Source: Limnohabitans kasalickyi (GTDB lineage Bacteria > Pseudomonadota > Gammaproteobacteria > Burkholderiales > Burkholderiaceae_C). Taken from it: 64,000 nucleotides of DNA. The position numbers were made by a program, and so were the translations under genes. The notes under the pieces were generated by a model, which made no database searches, had not been told where the DNA came from, and saw nothing but the letters and a program-made list of their open reading frames with translations. Location: NCBI GenBank assembly GCA_965234325.1, contig OZ248416.1, positions 248,001 to 312,000 of the forward strand, in the 5' to 3' direction. Below, one piece after another: positions 1 through 7,841 of the stretch (within the stretch, counting starts at the first letter, position 1; each line of letters begins with the position of its first letter).

Positions 1-505
1 TTTCAGGTCCGCCCTTCCAAGCTTGCAAAATTTGGCCGGAGGCTTGCGCTTCTTTCAGACCTTCGATGGTGTTGAACATCAGGTCGATGCCAGGCGACAT
101 GATCAGCTTGTCGTAGCGAATGGTGGGGCCGCTGGCCAAGGTGACGGTTTTTTTGAGGGGATCCACGCTGGCGACATAGTCGCGCACGATGTTCACGCCG
201 TGCTTGCCCGAAAGCTTGTCGTAGGGTGTGGTGATGTCGGCCATGGTCTTGCTGCCACCGATCACCAAGTTGGAGATGGGGCAGGACACAAATGCTCCAC
301 TGGGCTCGATCATGGTGACATCGATTTGGTAATTCGACAACATGCGAACGTATTTGGCGGCAGTCGCGCCACCGTAGCCGCCACCCACCACGATCACACG
401 CGCTTTTTCGGGTACACGACCGACGGATGCGCAACCCACCATGCTGCCAAGTGCGCCAAAAGAACCAAGCGCCAGTGAGGCTTGAACAAAACTACGACGT
501 TTCAT
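1..505 (-). CDS. fccB: Sulfide dehydrogenase (flavocytochrome c) flavoprotein subunit, 3' part outside window
   Basis: This is the flavoprotein half of flavocytochrome c sulfide dehydrogenase (FccB/SoxF), which oxidises sulfide in the periplasm and passes electrons to the FccA cytochrome. The frame is open from ATG 505 to the window edge, so 168 residues are visible out of an expected ~430. The N-terminus carries a Tat-like signal (KRRSFVQ, then a hydrophobic stretch). A Rossmann FAD loop GGGYGG lies at residues 41-46. A CPISN motif follows with Cys75, which matches the cysteine that binds FAD covalently in Allochromatium FCSD. An AAGGA ribosome site lies 7 nt before the ATG. The gene starts 13 nt after the fccA stop, so the two form one operon. 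Confidence 0.9.
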   Translation of the reverse strand, partial: MKRRSFVQASLALGSFGALGSMVGCASVGRVPEKARVIVVGGGYGGATAAKYVRMLSNYQIDVTMIEPSGAFVSCPISNLVIGGSKTMADITTPYDKLSGKHGVNIVRDYVASVDPLKKTVTLASGPTIRYDKLIMSPGIDLMFNTIEGLKEAQASGQILQAWKGGPE

Positions 506-518
506 GATGAATCCTTAA

Positions 519-854
519 TTAACGCTTGATGGAAGCGTAGTAGCTAGCAATGGTGTCGATTTGGGCATCGGTCAAGCCCTTGGTGATCTGATGCATCACC
601 GTCGCAGGGCGTGTGCCATTTTTAAAGGCTTGCATTTGCTGCACGTGGTAGTCCTTGGGCATGCCTGCCAGAGCGGGAATAGCTGACCCCTCGACGGTAC
701 GTCCTTCGGTGCCGTGGCAATTGGCACACATGGCTGCGGTGGCGCGGTTGTTGAGTTGCGTGGCTTTGTCTTCGGCGTATGCATTTACGCTCAAACCCAC
801 GGAAAAGACTGTCGCAGCGAGTAAACGCAGCAAGTGGGAATGTGTTTTTTTCAT
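519..854 (-). CDS. fccA: Sulfide dehydrogenase cytochrome c subunit
   Basis: A monoheme class I cytochrome c of 111 residues that accepts electrons from the FccB flavoprotein. A Sec signal peptide ends near residue 27 (NAYA-ED). The heme site CANCH is at residues 43-47 and the likely distal ligand is Met87. A GAGGT ribosome site precedes the ATG. It is the first gene of fccAB, divergent from the sox run across a 315-bp region. The small size fits a single-heme FccA (also called SoxE) rather than the diheme type of Allochromatium. Confidence 0.88.
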   Translation of the reverse strand: MKKTHSHLLRLLAATVFSVGLSVNAYAEDKATQLNNRATAAMCANCHGTEGRTVEGSAIPALAGMPKDYHVQQMQAFKNGTRPATVMHQITKGLTDAQIDTIASYYASIKR

Positions 855-1169
855 CGTGACCTCGTTGAAGAGAGAAAATCAATCAGTGATCGGTAATATA
901 TCCAGAATGACAAAACGCCTGCACGGGGTTTACCCAGTGTTGGTGCGCTCATCCAGTTGAAAAACTATAGCTTAAGAATTTGAATTCGTTGTCTGTCCTA
1001 CCCCTGCATCCATGTCGGTGAACTGATGGGGCGCGCATTGAAGCGGGATGCGTAGGGTCTGCTTCATATGATTTAGTTGTTGCTTATATTTAGTCTATGC
1101 TATGCGCTCTGGCATACGTATAACTTGGTACAGATCAAGTCCAATACCGCGGCCTCTTTGGGAGAAGTG
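855..1169. other. Intergenic divergent promoter region fccAB / sox
   Basis: This 315-bp stretch separates the divergent fccAB and sox transcription units and shows no convincing gene. Visible elements are an AT-rich GGTAATATATCC block near 893, an AT-rich block CTTATATTTAG near 1083, and an FNR/CRP-type dyad at 1125-1138 just upstream of the soxH-like start. Promoters for both directions are expected here, but no strong sigma-70 -35/-10 pair stands out by eye. Confidence 0.55.
1125..1138. promoter_or_regulatory. FNR/CRP-type operator candidate
   Basis: The sequence TTGGTACAGATCAA fits the FNR consensus TTGAT-N4-ATCAA with one mismatch in the left half-site, and flanking C/G extend the dyad to 16 bp. 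It lies 32 bp upstream of the soxH-like start, in front of the run that encodes an FNR-type regulator. That regulator keeps the E..SR recognition residues, so autoregulation is a reasonable inference. Binding itself cannot be seen in the sequence. Confidence 0.4.
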
Positions 1170-2153
1170 ATGTTGAAAGCACCGTTTTTTCGTTTTCTAA
1201 GCGTGGTTTTGTGGCTGTGTTGCGCTGGCTTGGTCACTGCTTCGTATGCTGAAGTGCCACGAACGCAAGTGGCTTCACCCCAACCTCTGATGCAGGCCAA
1301 GCAAGTTGTGCCCAACGTGTACTACGTCCAGGGCGCTTCCGAAATGGGGTCGTCTGCTAATCAAAACTTCATTTCTAACGCTGGATTTGTGGTCACGCCT
1401 GCGGGGGTGGTGGTGGTTGACGCTTTGGGTTCGCCAGAACTTGCGCGTCGCTTGTTGGCTGAAATCGCCAAGGTGACAAATAAGCCCATTCACACCGTAG
1501 TGCTGACGCATTACCACGCTGATCACATTTACGGTTTGCAAGTGTTCAAAGAGGTGGGTGCACGCATCGTGGCGCATGGCGCTGCGCGCGAGTACCTCAC
1601 CTCAGACACGGCGCGTTTGCGCTTGGACATTTCACGTCAAGAGCTTTGGCCGTGGGTAGACGAGAAAACCCGCTTGGTACCTGCCGACGAATGGTTGATC
1701 ACATCCAAAATGCTCGTTGTGGGTGGCGTGCGCTTTGACATTCAACCGGTCGGACCATCCCATACTGCCGAAGACTTGGTGGTCTACTTGCCAAAACAGA
1801 AGGTATTGTTTGCAGGCGACTTGGTGTTTCGAAATCGCATTCCATTTGTGGGCCAAGCAGACAGCCGCCATTGGATAGATGCTATGGAAAACTTGCTCCA
1901 ATTTGATACCCGATGGGTAGTTCCAGGTCATGGCCCTATCTCCAACGATCCCAAGGGGGATATGACATTGACGCGCGATTACTTGATCTATTTGCGCGAA
2001 GTCATGGGCCGAGCTGCCAGAGACATGGAACCGTTTGAAAGTGCCTACAGTGCAACGGATTGGTCAAAATTTGACAAAATGCCACTTTTTAAATCAGCCA
2101 ACCGTATGAACGCTTACAACACCTATTTGCTGATGGAGCATGAAGCCAAGTGA
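1170..2153 (+). CDS. Periplasmic metallo-beta-lactamase-fold hydrolase, SoxH-like
   Basis: A 327-residue secreted MBL-fold protein. The chosen ATG follows GGAG with good spacing and opens a Sec signal (cleavage near SYA-EV, residue 27). A longer in-frame ORF from 1077 would place 31 residues ahead of the signal and is unlikely. The zinc motif HYHADH is at residues 114-119, followed by the later His/Asp ligands typical of glyoxalase II-like enzymes (GDLVF and PGHGP). Sox-linked MBL proteins of this kind are called SoxH and are thought to act on thiol or persulfide adducts, but the substrate is not established. It is the first gene of the sox run and overlaps the next gene by a GTGA junction. 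Confidence 0.75.
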   Translation: MLKAPFFRFLSVVLWLCCAGLVTASYAEVPRTQVASPQPLMQAKQVVPNVYYVQGASEMGSSANQNFISNAGFVVTPAGVVVVDALGSPELARRLLAEIAKVTNKPIHTVVLTHYHADHIYGLQVFKEVGARIVAHGAAREYLTSDTARLRLDISRQELWPWVDEKTRLVPADEWLITSKMLVVGGVRFDIQPVGPSHTAEDLVVYLPKQKVLFAGDLVFRNRIPFVGQADSRHWIDAMENLLQFDTRWVVPGHGPISNDPKGDMTLTRDYLIYLREVMGRAARDMEPFESAYSATDWSKFDKMPLFKSANRMNAYNTYLLMEHEAK

Positions 2154-2638
2154 ACCGGGCTACATGTTTGTCACGACGCCAAGCTTTACAAAGCATCGCC
2201 TTGTTCGCGTTGGGCTCAGGCGCTCTGACGACTCTAGCCGCACCTGTGACTTTGCCCAGCACAGAGTCGTTGGCTGCTTCGCTTGATCAAGCACTCCGCG
2301 TCAAACAACCCTTGGTGGTGATGGTCAGTCTGCATGGCTGTGCGTTTTGCAAAGTGGTGCGCGAGAACTATTTGCAGCCCTTACGAGCCTCGGGTTTGCA
2401 GGTGGTGCAAATCGACATGCGCGACAACCGTGCTTTGGCGGATTTTGATGGCACATCCCTCACGCACGATGCGTGGGTACGCAAGCAGGGTATCAAGTTG
2501 GCGCCCACCGTGTTGTTCTTTGGCGCGCAAGGGCGTGAAGTGGCCCCTCGACTGAAAGGCGCCTATTTGCCGGATTTCTACGGTGCTTACTTGGATGAGC
2601 AGCTGGCAGTGGCACGTCGCGTGGTGGCTGGCACATGA
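2150..2638 (+). CDS. Periplasmic thioredoxin-like protein, SoxS/SoxW type
   Basis: A 162-residue exported thioredoxin-fold protein. The start is a GTG overlapping the previous stop (GTGA). The N-terminus has a twin-arginine-like stretch SRRQALQS and a hydrophobic segment ending near LAAP. The redox motif is CAFC, within HGCAFCKVVRENY. In Sox systems such thioredoxins (SoxS, SoxW) reduce the SoxY carrier cysteine and keep it active, and the position in the run supports that role. SoxS and SoxW cannot be separated from sequence reading alone. Confidence 0.72.
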   Translation: MNRATCLSRRQALQSIALFALGSGALTTLAAPVTLPSTESLAASLDQALRVKQPLVVMVSLHGCAFCKVVRENYLQPLRASGLQVVQIDMRDNRALADFDGTSLTHDAWVRKQGIKLAPTVLFFGAQGREVAPRLKGAYLPDFYGAYLDEQLAVARRVVAGT

Positions 2639-3339
2639 TTCCTATCAAAACCGAGTCAGCTTGGCGGGGCACATCAGACTGCCGCAATTGCGGTGTCCGA
2701 GATATGGTGTTGTTTGCCGATTTGAATGAGCAAGACTTCAAACTCATCCATGCACCGATTGACGACTTGGTTTATCGGTCTGGGCAATCGTTGTACGACG
2801 AGTCAGACAAAGCATTGGGCGTGTTCACCCTGCGAAAGGGGTTGGTCAAGCTGGTTCGTGTCACGGCAGACGGTCGAGAGCGTGTGGTGCGTGTTCTGTT
2901 TGCTGGCGATGTGGTGGGCTTAGAAGCCTTGGCCACAGGCCACTACGACAGTCAAGCCGTGGCTTTGAGTGAAGTGTCCCTGTGCCGGATTCCGCTGGAT
3001 GTGATTCATCAACTCGGGGCCAATAGCCCGCGCCTGCATCGCAAGCTCATGGAGAAGTGGCAAAGTGCTTTGAAGCAGGCGGACGACTGGCTGGCTGAGT
3101 TGAACTTTGGCAGTGCGCGTCAGCGAGTGCGGCATTTCATTTACAAAATGCATGAGGTGTCCGAAGATGGCACTGCCACCTTGTTTGGTCGCGACGATAT
3201 GGGCGCCATGATGGATTTGAAGCTTGAAACTGTCAGCCGCGAGGTGACAACCTTGGTGCGCGCAGGTGTCATTGAGCCTCTGGACAAGCAGGGGCGACGC
3301 TACAAGGTCCTGTTGCCCGCGCTTTTGCAAGAGAACTAA
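2635..3339 (+). CDS. Crp/FNR-family transcriptional regulator
   Basis: A 234-residue regulator with an N-terminal cyclic-nucleotide-binding-like domain, a long dimer helix and a C-terminal helix-turn-helix. The recognition helix has Glu198, Ser201 and Arg202, the triad by which FNR reads TTGAT half-sites. Cysteines sit at 16, 19 and 117. FNR uses four (three N-terminal plus one central), and the third N-terminal one is missing here. Iron-sulfur sensing is therefore uncertain. The start ATG overlaps the upstream stop (ATGA), so it is translated with the SoxS/W-like gene. Likely targets are the sox and fcc promoters. Confidence 0.85.
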   Translation: MIPIKTESAWRGTSDCRNCGVRDMVLFADLNEQDFKLIHAPIDDLVYRSGQSLYDESDKALGVFTLRKGLVKLVRVTADGRERVVRVLFAGDVVGLEALATGHYDSQAVALSEVSLCRIPLDVIHQLGANSPRLHRKLMEKWQSALKQADDWLAELNFGSARQRVRHFIYKMHEVSEDGTATLFGRDDMGAMMDLKLETVSREVTTLVRAGVIEPLDKQGRRYKVLLPALLQEN

Positions 3340-3353
3340 CAAATAGGCTGCGC

Positions 3354-3668
3354 ATGAAAAAGTTTCTTATTGTGATTTTGTTGATGTCTGCGAGTATCGC
3401 GAATGCGCAGCAACATCCTCTTTTTAAAGAGGCAGATCTGCAAGCGGGTGAAAAACTGATTGCAGAAAACCAATGCAACGAATGCCACATTCGTCGCGTC
3501 GGAGGCAATGGCAATGCGATTTACAAACCGAAAGGTCGCATCAACACGGCAGGTGCTTTGCGCGGCATGGTGGAGTACTGCAACACAGAACTCAACCTCG
3601 GTTTTTTTCCAGAAGACACCACCGCAGTAGCGGCTGTCTTGAACAAACGCCACTACAAGTTTCGTTAA
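3354..3668 (+). CDS. Small monoheme cytochrome c
   Basis: A 104-residue exported cytochrome with a Sec signal (cleavage near ANAQ, residue 19) and a single heme motif CNECH at residues 41-45. The distal ligand is not obvious. It begins 14 nt after the regulator stop and lies just upstream of soxC. Position suggests an electron acceptor for a Sox component or sulfite/sulfane dehydrogenase. I do not recognise a named family, and the role is inference. Confidence 0.65.
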   Translation: MKKFLIVILLMSASIANAQQHPLFKEADLQAGEKLIAENQCNECHIRRVGGNGNAIYKPKGRINTAGALRGMVEYCNTELNLGFFPEDTTAVAAVLNKRHYKFR

Positions 3669-3765
3669 GTTAATTTGGGTTATGGAGTAAACCCGATGGT
3701 CTTCGTATCAGAGATGATTTATATTAGCGTCTGTTGATATATAACTTGATGTGGAAGGACTGTCT

Positions 3766-5136
3766 GTGAAAACACCAGATGGCATTCAATCGGGACGCAT
3801 TCAAAAAGCACCCGAAAATTTTTTAGACCGTGTCGGAATTAGCACTGTCATTGCGGAAAGCAAAAACGGTCGTCGCAGCTTCATTCGCAGTGCATTTGCC
3901 GCTGCTGCCGCAGGTGCTGCTGCACCCATGGCTTTGGCTCAGGGCAATCCTGTGCCTACCGAGGGCGGGGACACCAACATCTTGAACCTGCCAGAGCATG
4001 CGACAGGCCTCGGCCAAGGTGTGGCTGCCAACAATGGATACGGCATACCGTCCAAGTTCGAATCTAACGTGCAACGTCGTCAAAGCCCAGGCTTGACACA
4101 AACCACGCAAGCTTCGGTGTCGTTTGCGCCCTTGCAATCGTTGTTTGGCATCGTCACACCGAGTGGCTTGCACTTTGAGCGTCACCACCAAGGTTGGTGG
4201 GACATTGATCCGTCTAAGCACCGCTTCATGATCAACGGCATGGTGAAAACACCCAAGGTGTTCACCATGGATGAAATCATGCGGTTGCCTTCCGTCTCAC
4301 GTTTCCACTTCATCGAGTGCGGTGCAAACACGGCGGTCGAGTGGGGTAACGTGGCTGTGCCTACGGTGCAATACACGCATGGCATGGTGTCGTGTAGCGA
4401 GTTCACTGGCGTGCCTTTGATCACCTTGCTCGAAATCGCGGGCGCTGACTTCAAGAATGCCAAATTCATCTTAGCCGAAGGTGGCGACGGTTCATCCATG
4501 ACCCGCACCATTCCCATGAGCTTGATCTTGTCTGGCGAAGTGCTGGTGGCCTATGGTCAAAACGGCGAAATGCTGCGCCCGGAAAACGGCTACCCCTTGC
4601 GCCTGATCGTGCCCGGCATTCAAGGTGTGAGCTGGGTCAAGTACTTGCGCCGCATTGAGGTGGGCGACATGCCCTATGCAGCCAAAGACGAAGCCGTGCA
4701 CTACATGGACTTGATGCCCGATGGTCAACACCGTCAGTACACCAACATCCAAGAGTGCAAGAGCGTAGTCACCACGCCTTCTGGTGGTCAAGTCCTGTTA
4801 GACAAAGGTTTTTACAACATCACGGGCTTGGCATGGTCGGGCCGCGGCAAGGTGAAAAAAGTTGACGTGTCTGTCGACGGTGGCCGTAATTGGCGTCAAG
4901 CCCGCTTGGAAACGCCGGTGCTCAGCAAAGCGCTGACCCGCTTCAACATCGACTGGGTGTGGGACGGCAAGCCCGCCATCATCCAAAGTCGCGCCACAGA
5001 CGAGACGGGTTTTGTGCAACCCACCTACAAGCACTTGCGTGCGGCGCGTGGCACCCGTTCGATTTATCACAACAACGCCATCCAATCTTGGTTGGTGCAA
5101 GAAAACGGCGAGGTTAAAAATGTCCAAGTTTCTTAA
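3766..5136 (+). CDS. soxC: Sulfane dehydrogenase molybdopterin subunit SoxC
   Basis: The molybdenum subunit of Sox(CD)2, which oxidises the sulfane sulfur on SoxY to sulfone level. GTG 3766 is preferred because GGAAGGA lies 6 nt upstream. An in-frame GTG at 3751 would sit before that ribosome site. A Tat signal (RRSFIRSAF, then Ala-rich) is followed by the sulfite-oxidase fold. FIECGAN carries the Mo-binding cysteine (about residue 185 from this start). The C-terminal half is the Mo-co dimerisation domain. Length ~456 residues is typical. The gene overlaps soxD by 17 nt, indicating tight coupling. Confidence 0.93.
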   Translation: MKTPDGIQSGRIQKAPENFLDRVGISTVIAESKNGRRSFIRSAFAAAAAGAAAPMALAQGNPVPTEGGDTNILNLPEHATGLGQGVAANNGYGIPSKFESNVQRRQSPGLTQTTQASVSFAPLQSLFGIVTPSGLHFERHHQGWWDIDPSKHRFMINGMVKTPKVFTMDEIMRLPSVSRFHFIECGANTAVEWGNVAVPTVQYTHGMVSCSEFTGVPLITLLEIAGADFKNAKFILAEGGDGSSMTRTIPMSLILSGEVLVAYGQNGEMLRPENGYPLRLIVPGIQGVSWVKYLRRIEVGDMPYAAKDEAVHYMDLMPDGQHRQYTNIQECKSVVTTPSGGQVLLDKGFYNITGLAWSGRGKVKKVDVSVDGGRNWRQARLETPVLSKALTRFNIDWVWDGKPAIIQSRATDETGFVQPTYKHLRAARGTRSIYHNNAIQSWLVQENGEVKNVQVS

Positions 5137-6190
5137 AGTTGTTTTGACCACAGCCTTGTTGGCGACTGCTGGTTTTGCCAGTGCACAAAGCACGGCTTAC
5201 CCTGGCGTGGGCCGTCCCGCCACCGTCAAAGAAGTGGCCGCATGGGACATCGACGTTCGCCCTGACTTCAAAGGGTTGCCTGCAGGCTCAGGCTCGGTTG
5301 CCCAAGGCCAAGACTTGTGGGAAGCCAAGTGCGCCCATTGTCACGGCGTGTTTGGTGAGTCCAACGAAGTTTTTAGTCCCTTAGTGGGCGGCACGACCAA
5401 AGACGACATCAAAACCGGCAACGTGGCCAACTTGAAACGATCCGACTTTCCCGGCCGCACCACGATGATGAAGGTCGCCACCGTGTCCACCCTGTGGGAC
5501 TACATCAACCGCGCCATGCCTTGGACGGCGCCTAAGTCACTCAAGCCGGATGAGGTGTATGCGGTGACTGCCTACATGTTGAGCTTGGCCGATGTGGTGC
5601 CTGAAAATTATGTTTTGTCCGACAAAAACATCGCGGAGGTGCAAAAGCGCATGCCTAACCGCCATGGCATGACTACCAAGCACGCGATGTGGCCAGGCAA
5701 AGAGTTCAACGGCACCCCCAAGCCCGATACAGCCAATGTCGCCTGCATGAAAGACTGCATTCCAGAAACCCATGTGGCTTCCATGCTGCCCGACTACGCA
5801 CGTAACGCGCACGGTAACTTGGCTGATCAAAACCGTTTTGTTGGACAGCAACATGGCGCAAACACGACGATGCCTGAAAACAAGTCAGCCGCTGCGGGTG
5901 TGACAGCAACTCCTGCGGTTGCTAAACCAGCAGCGAAGGTGGCAGATCCTGCATTGGCATTGCTGGCCAAGCACAATTGCACGGCATGTCATGCGCAAAA
6001 CACCAAAGTGGTGGGCCCAAGCTTCAACGATATCGCAAAGAAGCATGCAGGCAAGGCCGATTACTTGACCAGCAAGATCAAGGCTGGTGGTGTCGGCGTT
6101 TGGGGCCCCATCCCAATGCCTGTTCAGAATGCGCCTGATGGGGACATCAAGATCATGGCCAATTGGCTAGCCGCAGGTGCGGCAAAATAA
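5120..6190 (+). CDS. soxD: Sulfane dehydrogenase diheme cytochrome subunit SoxD
   Basis: A 356-residue diheme cytochrome c that takes electrons from SoxC. The start is ATG 5120 inside the 3' end of soxC, with GGCGAGG 6 nt upstream. The Sec signal ends near ASAQ (residue 23). Heme motifs are CAHCH (71-75) and CTACH (287-291). They are joined by an Ala/Pro/Lys-rich linker around residues 255-275. The two-domain layout and length fit Paracoccus-type SoxD. Confidence 0.93.
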   Translation: MSKFLKVVLTTALLATAGFASAQSTAYPGVGRPATVKEVAAWDIDVRPDFKGLPAGSGSVAQGQDLWEAKCAHCHGVFGESNEVFSPLVGGTTKDDIKTGNVANLKRSDFPGRTTMMKVATVSTLWDYINRAMPWTAPKSLKPDEVYAVTAYMLSLADVVPENYVLSDKNIAEVQKRMPNRHGMTTKHAMWPGKEFNGTPKPDTANVACMKDCIPETHVASMLPDYARNAHGNLADQNRFVGQQHGANTTMPENKSAAAGVTATPAVAKPAAKVADPALALLAKHNCTACHAQNTKVVGPSFNDIAKKHAGKADYLTSKIKAGGVGVWGPIPMPVQNAPDGDIKIMANWLAAGAAK

Positions 6191-6216
6191 CCCAAAACTT
6201 TTTTTAGGAGCATGAC

Positions 6217-6672
6217 ATGCAAACTCGTCGCGAGACCCTCAAGCACAGCGCTGCGGTGGCAGGCCTTTTGGCCTCAACCGGCCTGTTTCCACACTACGCG
6301 CAAGCGTTTGAAAAAGCTGCATTTGACGCGAAAAGCGTTGCAGATGCTGTCAAAGTCATGGGTGGCGCAGCCCCCGTGGAAAGCAAAGACGTCACCATCA
6401 CCGGTCCAGACATCGCTGAAAACGGCGCTGTGGTGCCCTTGGGCGTGAGTACCAGCTTGGCTAACGTCAAACGTGTGTTGTTACTGGTGGAGAAAAATCC
6501 ATCGGCTTTGATTGCCATGTTCAACGTGTCGCCAGACGTAGATGCCAATTTCTCTACACGCGCCAAGATGGGCCAATCGTCTGACGTGTACGCCGTCGCA
6601 ATCACCAACGACGGCAAAGCTTTCTTTGCGAAGAAAGAAGTCAAAGTCACACTCGGCGGCTGCGGCGGCTAA
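6217..6672 (+). CDS. soxY: Sulfur carrier protein SoxY
   Basis: The covalent substrate carrier of the Sox pathway, 151 residues. A Tat-type signal (TRRETLKHS) ends near AQA-FE. The protein ends with the canonical GGCGG swinging arm. Cys149 carries the thiosulfate-derived sulfur during the SoxAX, SoxB and SoxCD steps. TAGGAG precedes the ATG. SoxZ follows 24 nt later, as expected for the SoxYZ heterodimer. Confidence 0.96.
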   Translation: MQTRRETLKHSAAVAGLLASTGLFPHYAQAFEKAAFDAKSVADAVKVMGGAAPVESKDVTITGPDIAENGAVVPLGVSTSLANVKRVLLLVEKNPSALIAMFNVSPDVDANFSTRAKMGQSSDVYAVAITNDGKAFFAKKEVKVTLGGCGG

Positions 6673-6696
6673 TTTAGAAAATTTAGGAGAAATAAC

Positions 6697-7008
6697 ATGG
6701 CAGATCCAATGCGCATTCGCGCCCAAGCAGCTGGCGATAAAGCAACCATCCGTGTCTTGATGAGCCACGAAATGGAATCCGGTCAACGCAAAGACGGTAC
6801 CGGCAAAACCATTCCCGCTTGGCACATCCAAGACGTGACAGCCACATTGAACGGCAAAGTCGTCATGACAGCCGAGTGGGGCCCAGCTGTGTCTAAAAAC
6901 CCGTTCTTGCAGTTCACCATCAAAGGCGCTAAGGCCGGTGACAAAGTGGGCGTGGTTTGGAAAGACAACAAGGGCGACACACGCTCTGACGAAGCCACCG
7001 TTTCGTGA
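6697..7008 (+). CDS. soxZ: Sulfur carrier partner SoxZ
   Basis: A 103-residue beta-sandwich protein without signal peptide that pairs with SoxY and is co-exported with it. The sequence shows typical SoxZ features: an early MRIRA strand, the segment VLMSHEMESG, a central WHIQDV strand and a C-terminal WKDNKGD strand. TAGGAG lies 7 nt before the ATG. It is followed by soxA. Confidence 0.95.
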   Translation: MADPMRIRAQAAGDKATIRVLMSHEMESGQRKDGTGKTIPAWHIQDVTATLNGKVVMTAEWGPAVSKNPFLQFTIKGAKAGDKVGVVWKDNKGDTRSDEATVS

Positions 7009-7034
7009 TGAACTCGAACGCAGTGGAGACACGC

Positions 7035-7829
7035 ATGAAAAAAATAATTATTGCCTTAGGGCTCATTGGCTTGTCGGCCGCAGCGTTCGCCCAAAAGTCA
7101 TCCGCCGACAGCATCGCGGAGTACCGCGCCATGCTGCAAGACGGCAATCCTGCCGAATTGTTTGAAGCCAAAGGTGAAGACCTGTGGAAGCAAAAACGCG
7201 GGCCAAAAAATGTCTCGCTTGAAAAATGCGATTTGGGCAAAGGCGCAGGTGTTGTCAAAGGCGCGTGGGTTGAATTGCCCCGTTACTTTGCCGATACGGG
7301 CCGTGTGCAAGACCTTGAATCCCGTTTGGTGACTTGCATGCAAGAGCTGCAAGGCTTCAATGGTGAAGAGATTTCCAAGACTCCTTTTGGCAGAGGCGAG
7401 CAAAGCAACGTGACCGCTTTGGCCACGTGGATTTCTGCGGAATCCAAAGGCATGAAGTTCAACCTCTCACAAAGCCACATCGAAGAACGCAAGATGTACG
7501 AAGTGGGCAAGCGCCTGTTCTTCATGCGCGGCGGCTCACACGACTTTGCCTGCGCCACTTGCCACAGCCAAGACGACAAACGCATCCGTTTGCAAGACTT
7601 GCCCAACCTGACCAAGAACCCCGGTGCCGGCGCTGGTTTTGGTGCTTGGCCCGCTTACCGTGTGTCCAACGGACAAATGTGGGGCGCCCAGTTGCGCTTG
7701 AACGATTGCTACCGTCAACAGCGTTTCCCTTACCCCTTGTTTGGCAGTGATGTCACCATCGCTTTGGGCGTGTACATGGGTGTGAACGGCAAAGGTGGCG
7801 AAGCCATCGCGCCTGCGATCAAACGATAA
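7035..7829 (+). CDS. soxA: L-cysteine S-thiosulfotransferase subunit SoxA, monoheme type
   Basis: The catalytic subunit of SoxAX, which joins thiosulfate to the SoxY cysteine. ATG 7035 is chosen because it follows GGAG and opens a Sec signal (cleavage near AFAQ, residue 20). The protein is 264 residues. There is one heme motif, CATCH at 173-177. Cys225 in RLNDCYRQQ is the conserved cysteine that ligates the active-site heme. In place of an N-terminal heme there are two lone cysteines (65 and 101), as in monoheme SoxA of Starkeya. This contrasts with the diheme SoxA encoded at 33.1 kb. Confidence 0.94.
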   Translation: MKKIIIALGLIGLSAAAFAQKSSADSIAEYRAMLQDGNPAELFEAKGEDLWKQKRGPKNVSLEKCDLGKGAGVVKGAWVELPRYFADTGRVQDLESRLVTCMQELQGFNGEEISKTPFGRGEQSNVTALATWISAESKGMKFNLSQSHIEERKMYEVGKRLFFMRGGSHDFACATCHSQDDKRIRLQDLPNLTKNPGAGAGFGAWPAYRVSNGQMWGAQLRLNDCYRQQRFPYPLFGSDVTIALGVYMGVNGKGGEAIAPAIKR

Positions 7830-7841
7830 GGACAACGCAAA

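Noticed and set aside
3..434. 143-codon minus-strand frame over the fccB region
   Set aside because: Frame-shifted relative to fccB, whose open frame has a signal peptide, FAD loop and ribosome site. The shifted product is Arg/His-rich and featureless.
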